Below, in pieces: positions 28,652 through 37,987 of a stretch of 64,000 nucleotides of DNA (position 1 is its first letter; the number at the start of each line of letters is the position of its first letter). The DNA lies in contig JAHBZZ010000014.1 of the NCBI GenBank assembly GCA_019635215.1, positions 1 through 64,000 of the forward strand, in the 5' to 3' direction. A program made the position numbers and the translations under genes. Source of the DNA: Nitrosomonas sp. Its GTDB lineage: Bacteria; Pseudomonadota; Gammaproteobacteria; Burkholderiales; Nitrosomonadaceae. The notes beneath the pieces are model-generated. The model worked only from the letters and a program-made list of their open reading frames with translations. It was not told the DNA's origin and searched no databases.

Positions 28652-29638
28652 ATGCGTGCTGTTTTTCTCGATTTTGGCTCTGTTACCCGTGGTGACATGG
28701 ACTGTACCGCACTTGAACAGGCTGTTTCCCCATGGAAATATTATGCTGAGACCGGGATCAATCAAGTCATGGAACGCATCCATGGCGCGGAAGTTGTGGT
28801 GTGCAATAAATTTTCTTTAAACCGTGAAATTATCGCTGCGGCGACCCATCTGAAATTAATCTGTATAGCGGCAACCGGATACAATAATATCGATCTCAAA
28901 ACAGCTGCAGAATGTGGAATCCCGGTTTGTAATGTACGGGGTTACGCAACGCCGTCTGTTGTACAGCACGTCTTTATGCTGATGCTGAATCTGACATGTC
29001 ATTTTGAAGCCTACCGGCAACTGGTAAAAAATGGCCGCTGGCAAGCCAGCCGGCATTTTTGTCCATTGGATTTTGGGATTGAGGAATTGTCAGGCAAGAT
29101 ACTGGGTATCATCGGTTACGGTGAATTGGGAAAGGCAGTTGCCGATGTTGCCAGAGCATTCGGGATGCGTGTATGTATTGCAGAGCATAAAGGGCGGGCA
29201 GCAGCACGAACAGGCAGGGTGCTTTTTGACGACGTACTTCGGCAGTCCGATTTTATTTCCTTGCACTGTCCGCTGTTGGAAGAGACGCGTGAAATGATAG
29301 GTTGGAGAGAATTCAAGCTAATGAAACCGTCAACCTATTTGATCAATACCGCGCGTGGCGCAATCATCAATGAAACCGATTTGTTACGCGCATTATCCAC
29401 GCAGCGTATTGCCGGTGCAGGTTTGGATGTTTTACAGCAAGAACCGCCGGATAATGAAAACGTATTACTCCAGTATTCACAGTCAAATTTGATCATTACG
29501 CCGCATGTGGCCTGGGCCAGCAGGGAATCGCGCCAGCGCCTGCTGGATCAGATTGCCGATAACATCCATCATTTTTATCAGGGCAAGCCATTTAACCAAG
29601 TCATGGATGGCGTAGCTACTCAGAGTTTATCAAGATAG
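28652..29638 (+). CDS. D-2-hydroxyacid dehydrogenase (hydroxypyruvate reductase type)
   Basis: This NAD(P)-dependent reductase of 2-oxoacids is 328 aa. The Rossmann motif is GIIGYGELGKAVADVARAFG and the catalytic triad is seen as Arg in NTARGAIINE, Glu in DVLQQEPP and His in ITPHVAWAS. The likely substrates are hydroxypyruvate or glyoxylate, but members of this family differ in substrate and the sequence does not settle it. ATG 28652 is preferred over TTG 28643, with AAAGG about 9 bp upstream. Its last 19 bp overlap the convergent hybrid kinase gene. Confidence 0.88.
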   Translation: MRAVFLDFGSVTRGDMDCTALEQAVSPWKYYAETGINQVMERIHGAEVVVCNKFSLNREIIAAATHLKLICIAATGYNNIDLKTAAECGIPVCNVRGYATPSVVQHVFMLMLNLTCHFEAYRQLVKNGRWQASRHFCPLDFGIEELSGKILGIIGYGELGKAVADVARAFGMRVCIAEHKGRAAARTGRVLFDDVLRQSDFISLHCPLLEETREMIGWREFKLMKPSTYLINTARGAIINETDLLRALSTQRIAGAGLDVLQQEPPDNENVLLQYSQSNLIITPHVAWASRESRQRLLDQIADNIHHFYQGKPFNQVMDGVATQSLSR

Positions 29639-32600
29639 GTTTCGACTTCATTGATCGCTGTATCAAACTGAATAAGCAGGGTTCTCAGCGATTCTTTGTC
29701 ATTCTTTTTACCGGCCTGTTCCATTTCGGCACAGATTTCACCGAGTTTTAATGCGCCAACCGAACGGGATGATGATTTAAGCTTATGCGCGATTGAGCCA
29801 ACGGTTGTTATCTGATCGCTCTGGTATGCCGCCCGTAATTCTGCAGCCGTTTGTGCAGCATTGATACGGTAATCGTGCAGCATATCTTTGATAATTTCCG
29901 GGTCGTTTCCTACGAACTCTTCGAGGATATGCACATTGACAGGCACTTCCACCGCTGAATCTGCAGCTTCTGCGGGAGACATAGCCGATGATGCAGCCAC
30001 TTCCCGTTCTGATTGCGCTTTTTCTTTTGAGTCCGATTGAGTCAGTGGGATGTATTTTTCCAGCATTGCGCGCAGATCCTCAAGTTGAACTGGCTTGCTG
30101 AGATAATCATCCATGCCGGCATTGAGACAGTGCTCTCTTTCGCCTTTGAGCGCATTGGCGGTCAATGCAACAATGGGGATATGGCGATTTTTTCCGGATT
30201 CGAGTTCGCGAATATTTTTTGTCAACTCAAAACCATCTATTTCGGGCATATGTAAATCCGTCAATATCAATCTATAGCTGCAGTTCTGCCAGCGTCCGAG
30301 TGCTTCGCGCCCGTCATTGGCGATATCGGCCGCGTAACCGAGTAGTGTCAACTGTTGCCGAATGACCTTTTGATTGATCTCATTATCTTCGGCGACCAAA
30401 ATCAGCTTATTTTGCCGCAAGGCTTCTTCGCGTGACATAAGCGATGGCTTTTGCATGCGCACGTCAGGTGCTGGCAGATTCACTTCTTCGGGTTCGGCTC
30501 TGCCGGCCGCCAGGGCCATTGCTCTCAACAAGGACTGGCGGTACATCACATCCCCATCCAGGGTAACAATGTCGATATCTTCGACGCGCGCCTGTTTGCG
30601 ACGGCCGCGTTTAATGATAATAAAGTGAGGTTCCAGGCGGGAGCGTAATACTTCCGATCGCCTACTGAAAGCAATGCGGAGTTCTGCTATTGGTGGTTCA
30701 TGGTTTCCGGCATCAATCACAATTAACCATAAGCCGGATTTCAGATGTTTTATGTATTGCCGTGCCGCCGTTAAATCGGGAACCTGTTCAACAGACGCAC
30801 CCGCGCTTTTTAAATAAACCGCAAGGTCATTGCCCAATCCGTCATGATTACCGAAAATCAAACAAGATAAACCAGCCAGTTCGGTCGCTTTGTGTTTGAC
30901 ATCATCGGTGTCGGGCAAAGGTTTGAAGGGCATCTGGATGACGAATGTGGAGCCTTGGGCAGGTTGGCTTTGTACGGTGATTTCCGCATCCATCAATTCC
31001 GCCAGGTGGTGAGAAATGGCCAATCCCAGACCGGTGCCACCAAAGCGGCGTGTGGTTGAAGGATCCCCCTGGGAGAAGGATTGGAAGAGCTTATCCAGTG
31101 TTTCCTTATCCATACCGATACCATTATCGGTAACCTGGAAGGTAACGACAACTTGTTCCGGCTCGGATTCGGTCAGTACGACGCGTACGGAAACTTTGCC
31201 CGGTTTCTCCTGTTTGCTGGAAAATTTGATGGCATTATTGATAATGTTGACAAGTACTTGCCGAATCCGTAAAGGATCACCCAGTACATTCTCAGGAATA
31301 GAGGGATCAATGAATAAAGTCAACTCCACATTTTTGCTTTGCGCGAGATGCGCCAGCATACCGCAGGCATTTTCGACGACACTGGCCAATGGCATAGGAA
31401 TTTTTTCGATTTCCAGTTTTCCGGCCTCAATCTTGGAAAAATCCAGAATATCTTCAATAATGGCCAGCAAAGCATACGCCGAGTCGCGTATCAGGTTGGC
31501 CATTTCCATCTGATAACCGCTCAGGCTGGTTTGCCTGAGTACATCTATCATTCCGATGACGCCATTCATGGGTGTGCGGATTTCATGGCTCATCGCGGCG
31601 AGAAATGCAGACTTGGCTCTGTTGGCCGCCTCCGCATCATTTCTGGCCTGTTCCAGATCCTTCATAATGCGTACATGTTCCCGCATATCGCGCATGACAC
31701 CCGTAAAGTGCCGTTCTTGGCCTACATAGTATTCGCTGACAGCAAGGTAGACCGGAATGAGTTCGCCAGTTTTATGAACGGCTTCGACTTCGCGTCCCAG
31801 TCCAATACCATGTGCGCCTTTGATATAGGGGCGGCTGACGTATTTCTGGCCATGCCCGGTTTTGCAGTAACGTTCCATATAGTGTACATGCTCGGAGCGG
31901 TCAGGTTCAGGTACCAGAATAGCGACATTCTTTCCGACGACTTCTTCCGGGGTATACCCGAACAGTTTTTCAATGACCGGATTGGCGGAAAGAATGACAC
32001 CAATCGGATCGGTGGTTACGACGCAATCGACCATATGTTCCACGACCGAACGCGTTTCTTCTTCTTTGAGCGCCAGAACGGTATTGGCGTATTGTAAATC
32101 TGAGGTACGGGCTGCCACCCGGTGTTCCAGCTCCTGATTGAGCTGGCGTAAATTCTGCTCAGCATTTCTGCGTTCCTGATTACTGGCATTCAAACGCTCA
32201 ACCATAATGTTGAACGTGTGTCCCAGCTGCCGCATTTCATTCCAGCCGGCAATCGAAACGCGCTGGTGAAGATTACCCGCGGCAATTTCCAGTGCGCCAC
32301 GGTTCAGTTCCTTCAGCGGTACGACAACACGCCGGTTAAACAGAAAAGCGCCGAATATAACGCCCAGCAAAGTAACGCCCAGAATAATCAGGCTGTAATG
32401 TTTTATCTGAATGACATTGGCGAAAGCTTCATCAACATCCTTCTTTACGATAATACCCCAGTTCATTCTGGGCAGATAACGCCAGACAGCGACAACTTCA
32501 TTATCGTGAAAATCCCTGATGATGGCTTCGCCGGGTTTACCGGATAGGGCATCCCTCAGCGCGACTGAATAAGGCATATTAAGCGGAATTTTACGTTTCA

Positions 32601-33345
32601 ACGCAGCATCGGGATCCGTACTGAGCGGCGCCATAATGAGTGCGGTATCCTCGTCTTCAAGCCGTGCGACCACGGTATCGCCCGTTTCTCCCAGACCGAT
32701 ATTGTTGGATAACACCTTGAACACATCCGCGCTGTAAAACTGCAATGCCAGCACTCCCTTGATTTCCGCGTCAATGATAATGGGAAAGCCGATAAATGCG
32801 GCTATGGCGCCATAAGAGGGTTCATAAAATTCAAAATCCGAGATTGAACTTTCGCGATGTTTTATTGCATGGCGTGTGACTTGACTCAGGCCCGTGTGGC
32901 TGTAGCGTCCTGTGAACAGATTGGTGGCGAAATCGGATTCGTGGCTTTGCGTATAGACAATATCGCCTTTCGCCGAAATCAGGAATACATCGTAGTAGCT
33001 GGCATCTGTGACGAAGCGTCCGAAATAATCGCGGTATTGCGCATCGAGCTGGCGGTAGGCATCCGAATCAACGCCATATGCTTCAAAAACCTGTGGAAAC
33101 TGGAGCATTGCATCACGTGTTGCGGGTGCATCATGCAGTAAACTGGCGTCAAGCAGGCGTTCTTTGAGATAGGTATCAATCTGTTCGACCTTTTTATCCG
33201 CCATGGCGGATAAATTTTCAATGACGGTTTTCTGTATTTCGGTTTCAAAAGTATGCAGAAAGCTGTTGCCAATGAGCACAATTGGTAACAAGGAAACCAG
33301 CGTAAACCAAACGGCGAAACGTTGCGTGAGCGAAGTAAATTTCAT
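29620..33345 (-). CDS. Tripartite hybrid sensor histidine kinase
   Basis: This large inner-membrane signal protein is 1241 aa. In order: helix 8-28, periplasmic dCache-like sensor (35-310), helix 317-336, HAMP (337-390), coiled coil (390-430), PAS (432-560), HisKA with His587 in AAMSHEIRTPMNG, ATPase domain (DNGIGM, GGTGLGLAIS), a degenerate receiver-like domain (826-945), a full receiver with Asp1030 in LILTDLHMPEIDG, and a C-terminal Hpt with His1187 (AHKLKSSSRSVGA). It therefore carries a BarA-type phosphorelay. ATG 33345 has GAGG with an 8-bp spacer; ATG 33351, two codons earlier, is too close to it. No response regulator gene is adjacent, so the target is unknown. Confidence 0.93.
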   Translation of the reverse strand: MKFTSLTQRFAVWFTLVSLLPIVLIGNSFLHTFETEIQKTVIENLSAMADKKVEQIDTYLKERLLDASLLHDAPATRDAMLQFPQVFEAYGVDSDAYRQLDAQYRDYFGRFVTDASYYDVFLISAKGDIVYTQSHESDFATNLFTGRYSHTGLSQVTRHAIKHRESSISDFEFYEPSYGAIAAFIGFPIIIDAEIKGVLALQFYSADVFKVLSNNIGLGETGDTVVARLEDEDTALIMAPLSTDPDAALKRKIPLNMPYSVALRDALSGKPGEAIIRDFHDNEVVAVWRYLPRMNWGIIVKKDVDEAFANVIQIKHYSLIILGVTLLGVIFGAFLFNRRVVVPLKELNRGALEIAAGNLHQRVSIAGWNEMRQLGHTFNIMVERLNASNQERRNAEQNLRQLNQELEHRVAARTSDLQYANTVLALKEEETRSVVEHMVDCVVTTDPIGVILSANPVIEKLFGYTPEEVVGKNVAILVPEPDRSEHVHYMERYCKTGHGQKYVSRPYIKGAHGIGLGREVEAVHKTGELIPVYLAVSEYYVGQERHFTGVMRDMREHVRIMKDLEQARNDAEAANRAKSAFLAAMSHEIRTPMNGVIGMIDVLRQTSLSGYQMEMANLIRDSAYALLAIIEDILDFSKIEAGKLEIEKIPMPLASVVENACGMLAHLAQSKNVELTLFIDPSIPENVLGDPLRIRQVLVNIINNAIKFSSKQEKPGKVSVRVVLTESEPEQVVVTFQVTDNGIGMDKETLDKLFQSFSQGDPSTTRRFGGTGLGLAISHHLAELMDAEITVQSQPAQGSTFVIQMPFKPLPDTDDVKHKATELAGLSCLIFGNHDGLGNDLAVYLKSAGASVEQVPDLTAARQYIKHLKSGLWLIVIDAGNHEPPIAELRIAFSRRSEVLRSRLEPHFIIIKRGRRKQARVEDIDIVTLDGDVMYRQSLLRAMALAAGRAEPEEVNLPAPDVRMQKPSLMSREEALRQNKLILVAEDNEINQKVIRQQLTLLGYAADIANDGREALGRWQNCSYRLILTDLHMPEIDGFELTKNIRELESGKNRHIPIVALTANALKGEREHCLNAGMDDYLSKPVQLEDLRAMLEKYIPLTQSDSKEKAQSEREVAASSAMSPAEAADSAVEVPVNVHILEEFVGNDPEIIKDMLHDYRINAAQTAAELRAAYQSDQITTVGSIAHKLKSSSRSVGALKLGEICAEMEQAGKKNDKESLRTLLIQFDTAINEVETYLDKL

Positions 33346-33547
33346 TTGCATTTCCTCGCAATTATGGAAACTGTGTTACAGTAAATGAGCCTGTGAATAT
33401 TCTACTTTTGCAAACAGGACTGCCACTATTGATCATAGTAGCAGATATCGGGACAGGTTGTCCGCGGTAAAATTTGCAAGAGGATAAAACACTTTCCGGT
33501 CAGGATATACACTGCTACTGGCCGATTCTTTTCCTATTTTTAATATC

Positions 33548-33997
33548 ATGACAGTGAATACGTTTCAGCTGCGTATCGTTAGGTGGCATGACAGTACAGC
33601 AGCGTTGCGGGTCGTGCGGGAAGCGGTATTTATTCTTGAGCAACAGGTGCCCGAAGCGCTGGAATGGGATGCATTTGATCCGGTAAGCATCCATGTGCTT
33701 GCCACTGCATCTGACGGGGAACCGATAGGAACCGCGAGATTGTTGCCGGACGGACATATCGGTCGTATGGCAGTATTGAAAGCGTGGCGTGGCGAAGGGA
33801 TTGGCAGCGCCATGCTGCGGTGTCTGCTCGACAGAGCCAAGCATAGCGGTATAACGGAAATCAAGCTGAATTCACAGGTGACCGCAAAAACCTTCTATGC
33901 AAGATTTGGTTTTCAAGAAACAGGCGATGAATTCATTGAAGCCGGCATACCGCACATCAGCATGTTTCTGCGAATATCGCAGGAACCGGTTTGCTAA
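33548..33997 (+). CDS. GNAT family N-acetyltransferase (ElaA/YjcF-like)
   Basis: This is a predicted acetyl-CoA-dependent acetyltransferase, 149 aa. Motif A, which binds acetyl-CoA, is seen as RMAVLKAWRGEGIGSAMLRCL (core RGEGIGSAML), and the C-terminal motif is AKTFYARFGFQETGDEFIEAGIPH. The arrangement with VFILEQQVPEALEWD at the N-terminus fits the ElaA/YjcF group. The substrate is unknown. It is divergent from the hybrid kinase (196-bp gap) and ends overlapping the next minus-strand gene by 4 bp. Confidence 0.85.
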   Translation: MTVNTFQLRIVRWHDSTAALRVVREAVFILEQQVPEALEWDAFDPVSIHVLATASDGEPIGTARLLPDGHIGRMAVLKAWRGEGIGSAMLRCLLDRAKHSGITEIKLNSQVTAKTFYARFGFQETGDEFIEAGIPHISMFLRISQEPVC

Positions 33998-34332
33998 TAT
34001 CGCCCGGATTGCTGCCATTCACGTTCGAGGATATCGGAAGCTTCCTTCCACTGATTTGTTGCGCGTTCCAGTCTCCGGTTCGCTTCAGTTGATTTCTGCC
34101 GTGCAGTTTCAGCGCTTTTTTCGCGATCGGCTAATCGATTTCTGGCGGCTTGCAGCTCTCTTTCCGCAAAAGCAGCATCTTTCTGCAGATTGTCCGCTTC
34201 TCTTCTGGCTTGCATCATTTGCTCGTAAGCCGCATTCGCACGTTGCTGGAGCTGTTGGAGCGATGCCCCGATCTCGGCGTGGGAAACTGGAATATACAGA
34301 CTGAACAGAAATACAACCAACAAAATTTTCAT
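33994..34332 (-). CDS. Exported coiled-coil protein of unknown function
   Basis: This 112-aa protein has a signal peptide (MKILLVVFLFSLYIPVSHA, cleavage near residue 19), followed by a single long helix rich in Ala, Glu, Arg and Gln with heptad character up to the C-terminus. It is probably periplasmic. I chose ATG 34332 because AAGGA lies 7 bp upstream and the signal peptide begins there; the open frame extends 76 codons further upstream without sense. I do not recognise a specific family. Confidence 0.7.
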   Translation of the reverse strand: MKILLVVFLFSLYIPVSHAEIGASLQQLQQRANAAYEQMMQARREADNLQKDAAFAERELQAARNRLADREKSAETARQKSTEANRRLERATNQWKEASDILEREWQQSGRY

Positions 34333-34509
34333 CTGGATTCCTTGTTTGATGGGGCTAATGATGTGCATACCAATTATTGACACATTGCATGCATCATCCG
34401 TGTATTCGTTATATTCGTCAAGAATGAACAAATGTTTTTTGCACTTTGTCCCCGATGAAGAGACAATGCGTATTTTAACCAAACATTTTGATTGGAGCAT
34501 TATATAACA

Positions 34510-34905
34510 ATGAAACGATTTGTCTGTCCGGAAGGAAGTATCGCACGTCACTGCGGTCATTTGGTTTTATCGGTAATCGGGCTGTGGCTGATGTTATTGA
34601 CTACATCGGTTCAGGCGAACTGTGAGGGTTGTCTTTGTCCTGGCGATCCGTGCCGGTTATGTCCGTTACCCGCCATAGAAAACGATACAATGAGTGCTGA
34701 TGAATCTGAAATCTGTGCCAGGATTCGTGCCAGAGTGCCACCTACGTCAGCACAACCCGGCGCCAACGAATATTTTCCCAGTCTCGATCAATCCATCGCA
34801 GCCTGTGTCGGTGAAGGTGGTGATGTCATCCGTAACCGGCAGCGCAGTGAGGAATTTCCGTCCCGGTTTTATTGCAAGCCGCCGACACCCGTTGTAAACC
34901 GGTAA
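34510..34905 (+). CDS. Exported Cys-rich protein of unknown function
   Basis: This 131-aa protein has a signal segment (about residues 18-37, VLSVIGLWLMLLTTSVQA) followed at the mature N-terminus by a dense cysteine cluster, NCEGCLCPGDPCRLCPLP, with five Cys in 16 residues. Three more Cys follow (EICARI, AACVG, FYCKPP), giving eight in the mature part, an even number that suits disulfides or a metal site. An in-frame TTG at 34492 is an alternative start. dtd begins 6 bp later, so co-transcription is likely. No family recognised. Confidence 0.7.
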   Translation: MKRFVCPEGSIARHCGHLVLSVIGLWLMLLTTSVQANCEGCLCPGDPCRLCPLPAIENDTMSADESEICARIRARVPPTSAQPGANEYFPSLDQSIAACVGEGGDVIRNRQRSEEFPSRFYCKPPTPVVNR

Positions 34906-34911
34906 ACCGCA

Positions 34912-35358
34912 ATGATTACCGTCATGCAACGTGTCAATACGGCAAAAGTCACTATAGATAATCAGGAGACAGGCGCCATTGGCATCGGTATCATGGCGCT
35001 GATCGCCGTCGAAAAAGATGATACGGCAAGAGAGGCAGATCGGTTACTGGAGCGCATATTGAATTACCGTATTTTCCCGGATGAATCCGGGCGCATGAAT
35101 TGGAGTCTGCGTGCAATAAACGGCGGATTGCTGCTGGTTCCCCAGTTTACGCTTGCAGCGGATACCAACACGGGTAATCGTCCCAGTTTTACGGGGGCAG
35201 CGTCACCGGAAGAAGGGCGTGAATTGTTTGCCTATCTGTGCGCCATTGCGGACAAGGCTTATCCGGGTACGCAATACGGACAGTTCGGTGCGGATATGCA
35301 GGTCGCGCTGATCAATGACGGGCCGGTGACGTTTACTTTACGGGTTCCGGCTGTTTAA
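34912..35358 (+). CDS. dtd: D-aminoacyl-tRNA deacylase
   Basis: This cytosolic proofreading enzyme hydrolyses D-amino acids from tRNA, 148 aa. The N-terminus MITVMQRVNTAKVTID, the motif QFTLAADTNTGNRPSF and the C-terminal NDGPVTFTLRVP cover both active-site segments. The first reads PQFTL where E. coli has SQFTL; from memory this change also occurs in other betaproteobacteria. It ends 42 bp before the convergent bepA-type gene. Confidence 0.95.
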   Translation: MITVMQRVNTAKVTIDNQETGAIGIGIMALIAVEKDDTAREADRLLERILNYRIFPDESGRMNWSLRAINGGLLLVPQFTLAADTNTGNRPSFTGAASPEEGRELFAYLCAIADKAYPGTQYGQFGADMQVALINDGPVTFTLRVPAV

Positions 35359-35368
35359 GGCATATCAG

Positions 35369-35406
35369 AAAATCTGCCGTGCGATCATCTGCTGCGATTT
35401 TTAGTC
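35369..35406. terminator. Possible bidirectional terminator between dtd and the protease gene
   Basis: AAAATC-T-GC (35369-35377) can pair with GCGATTTT (35394-35401) with one bulge; A-rich on the left and T-rich on the right. It lies between two converging genes. The stem is imperfect, so this is a weak call. Confidence 0.3.
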
Positions 35407-36912
35407 TTCTTTCAATTCTTCAATGAGCAACTGCAATTGACGCAGACGCGCTTCGACAGACGATAACTGATAGAAATCGCCATTATCGTGTCTTAACGCA
35501 ATCTGCAGTTGTTCAGCTGCAGCATCGTAAAATCCCTGGCGGATATATACCTCGGCTTGCGCACGATGCTTGAGCATATCCTTATTCTGCATTGCGTAGG
35601 CGCGCGCCTGTAACTGGTAGAGATGAATGTCGTTGGTATGAAACTGCAATTCACGATTGATGAGTTCAAGTGCACTGTCAACTTGTTGGTTTTGAAGCAA
35701 TGCATTGGCGTAACCATGAATGAGTGCTTTATGCTGCGGGTAGACTCTGAGTGCACTGCGGTAAATATTGATAGCATCATCGAACTGATCGTTGGCGAGT
35801 CTGACTGCAGCCGCCAGCGTTTCAATCATGGCGCCGGCCTGAAAGCCTTTGTGCTTGATATCGATGGTTTTTCCGAGCGGATGGTTATCCAGGCGCACAC
35901 CGCCTGTAGGATTCGTATCGATCAGGCTGTATAACACAGCCAATTGTTCGTTGGCTTCCCTGTTCTTTTTATCGCGCAACAACGCAAGAGCGTAGCCGTA
36001 ACGTTCAACCGCTTCATTGCTGTAGCGTCTGTCGTTCAAGCGCGCTTTGAACTGGTTGACAGCTTCGCCGGATTTGCTTTGCATTGCACGCAATTTTGCG
36101 CGTACCAGCTGAAAATCAATGCTGTCCAGTACTTGACGGTAAGCCATTTCATGTGTTCTGTTTTGGATGTCGGCAATACGTTCATAGGTTATCGGGTGCG
36201 TGCGCAAATAGGATGGTGCGCCATTTTCATAAAAACGGCTGGCTTTTTGCAGGCGCTCGAAAAAAGCCGGCATACCTTGAGGATCGAAACCTGCTGCAAC
36301 AAGGATATTCAAGCCGACCCGATCGGCTTCTTTTTCGTGCCGGCGTGTGAAATTCAACTGTGACTGTATCGCGCCAGCCTGCGAAGCGGCCATAATGGCC
36401 TGACCGGCCTGAGGGTTCGAGCGGGATGCCAGGATGGCAACGGCAAGTGCCGCGAGCGATGCAATCATCGTATATTTTTGGCTAGAAATCATGCGTGCGA
36501 GGTGTTTCTGCGTGACATGCGCAATTTCATGCGCCATGACGGCAGCTAGTTCCGATTCGCTTTGTGCCGCGATGATCAGCCCACTGTTAAATCCCATAAA
36601 ACCGCCGGGCAGAGCGAACGCATTGATGGTTGAATCTTGCAAAGCGAAAAATTCAAAAGACTGGCCGGGGCTTGATTCGGTTGAATGGGTAATTAGTTTA
36701 TGCCCCAGACTATTGAGATAGCCGGTGATCTCCGGATCATCCAGATAGCTTGGATCAGCGCGTATCTGGCGCATGATCTGCAAGCCGATCTGCCGTTCTT
36801 CACGTGGCGTAATGGTGGCTTGTGAAACATCGCCCAGATCCGGTAATTCATGGGCGAGGACATTGACCGGAAACAGAAGTGTCAGAGCGATAATGAAGCA
36901 GATGATTCGCAT
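35401..36912 (-). CDS. bepA: M48 family periplasmic metalloprotease with TPR domain (BepA type)
   Basis: This is predicted to be a periplasmic zinc protease that assists or removes outer-membrane assembly intermediates, 503 aa. A signal peptide (1-20, ending VLA) is followed by the M48 domain with HEIAH at 128-132 and the third ligand in RRHEKEADRVG. A loop rich in Gly/Ala sits near 170. From about residue 270 TPR-like repeats run to the C-terminus. The architecture and length match E. coli BepA (YfgC). The ATG start lacks a strong ribosome site. Confidence 0.9.
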   Translation of the reverse strand: MRIICFIIALTLLFPVNVLAHELPDLGDVSQATITPREERQIGLQIMRQIRADPSYLDDPEITGYLNSLGHKLITHSTESSPGQSFEFFALQDSTINAFALPGGFMGFNSGLIIAAQSESELAAVMAHEIAHVTQKHLARMISSQKYTMIASLAALAVAILASRSNPQAGQAIMAASQAGAIQSQLNFTRRHEKEADRVGLNILVAAGFDPQGMPAFFERLQKASRFYENGAPSYLRTHPITYERIADIQNRTHEMAYRQVLDSIDFQLVRAKLRAMQSKSGEAVNQFKARLNDRRYSNEAVERYGYALALLRDKKNREANEQLAVLYSLIDTNPTGGVRLDNHPLGKTIDIKHKGFQAGAMIETLAAAVRLANDQFDDAINIYRSALRVYPQHKALIHGYANALLQNQQVDSALELINRELQFHTNDIHLYQLQARAYAMQNKDMLKHRAQAEVYIRQGFYDAAAEQLQIALRHDNGDFYQLSSVEARLRQLQLLIEELKED

Positions 36913-36955
36913 GCCAATATGATAATTCTTACAGCGCTAAGTTCCATCCCTGCGG

Positions 36956-37945
36956 CTAATTGCAGTAACCGTTGTTTTGATACCATGTTACGGCATCTTC
37001 AAGGGCATATCGGGCCGGACGGAATGTATAGCCCAATGTTTTCATCGCTTTCTCACTGGTAAAGAACATCATTTTTTTCGCCATGCGGATACTATCCAGT
37101 GTCGCACGGGGTTCCTTATGGGTGACGGTGGCGACTTTCTCCATACACCAGGCCACGGGAAGCATAAGATTCGTCGGCAGATTGATGCGCTTTTTGTGCT
37201 GGCCGATAATGCCGTCCAGTGTTTCCAGTACCTCGAGTAAAGACAGATTATCACCGCCGAGAATATAGCGTTCGCCCGTTTTCCCCTTTTGGCACGCCAG
37301 CAAATGGCCGTAGGCGATGTCATCGACATGCGCGATATTCAAACCGGTATTCACGTAAGCAGGCATTCTGTTGTGCAAAGTATCCAGAACAATGCGTCCG
37401 GTTGGTGTCGGGCGGATGTCACGTGGGCCAATCGGTGTTGACGGATTGACGATAACCAGTGGCAATTGGTGCTGGCGGGTCAATTCGCTGACCATTTGTT
37501 CGGCAATGTATTTTGAGCGCTTATAGTGACCTTTGATCTGTTCCAGACTGACAGGTGTTTCTTCGTCAGCCGGTGTGCCGTTGGCTGTCAGCCCCAATGC
37601 CGCGACGCTGCTGGTGTAGACAATGCGTTTCAAGCCGGCATTGGCTGCGGCGATGATCAACGCTTTGGTGCCGTGCACATTGATGTCGTACATGGTTTGT
37701 GGATCAGGTACCCACAGGCGATAATCCGCGGCCACATGGAAAAGGTAATCACAGCCATCGACCGCTTTTTCCAGTGAGTGCTGATCACGTAAATCCCCCT
37801 CGGCAATTTCAATCGGGAGGTTTTCGATATTGCGCCGGTCGCTGTTGGGTCTGACCAAAAGACGCACGTTGTGCCTTGCCTCCAGCAAACAGCGCATAAC
37901 CGCTGAGCCTAAAAAGCCCGTTGCACCTGTGACTAGCGATTTCAT
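36956..37945 (-). CDS. hpnA: Hopanoid-associated sugar epimerase HpnA
   Basis: This extended SDR enzyme belongs to the HpnA family, found with hopanoid biosynthesis genes, 329 aa. The NAD(P) motif TGATGFLG (6-13) and the catalytic YKRSK (Tyr141, Lys145) are complete, with TSSVAALG as the Ser segment. FHVAADYRLWVPDP and the stretch around GHYKRSKYIAEQ are close to known HpnA sequences. Its precise substrate is not established for the family. It lies 42 bp downstream of the squalene synthase gene on the same strand, consistent with one operon. Confidence 0.92.
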   Translation of the reverse strand: MKSLVTGATGFLGSAVMRCLLEARHNVRLLVRPNSDRRNIENLPIEIAEGDLRDQHSLEKAVDGCDYLFHVAADYRLWVPDPQTMYDINVHGTKALIIAAANAGLKRIVYTSSVAALGLTANGTPADEETPVSLEQIKGHYKRSKYIAEQMVSELTRQHQLPLVIVNPSTPIGPRDIRPTPTGRIVLDTLHNRMPAYVNTGLNIAHVDDIAYGHLLACQKGKTGERYILGGDNLSLLEVLETLDGIIGQHKKRINLPTNLMLPVAWCMEKVATVTHKEPRATLDSIRMAKKMMFFTSEKAMKTLGYTFRPARYALEDAVTWYQNNGYCN

Positions 37946-37987
37946 AGGAAGATTTCTCTTTGTCGTGTTGGATAATCAGTGAGATTA

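Noticed and set aside
31339-32097. 252-codon open frame on the plus strand
   Set aside because: It is wholly antisense to the hybrid kinase, whose domains are unmistakable, and its protein shows no family signal or ribosome site.
34333-34560. 76-codon upstream extension of the coiled-coil protein
   Set aside because: A signal peptide and a good Shine-Dalgarno define ATG 34332; the extension reads as random sequence and overlaps the next gene.
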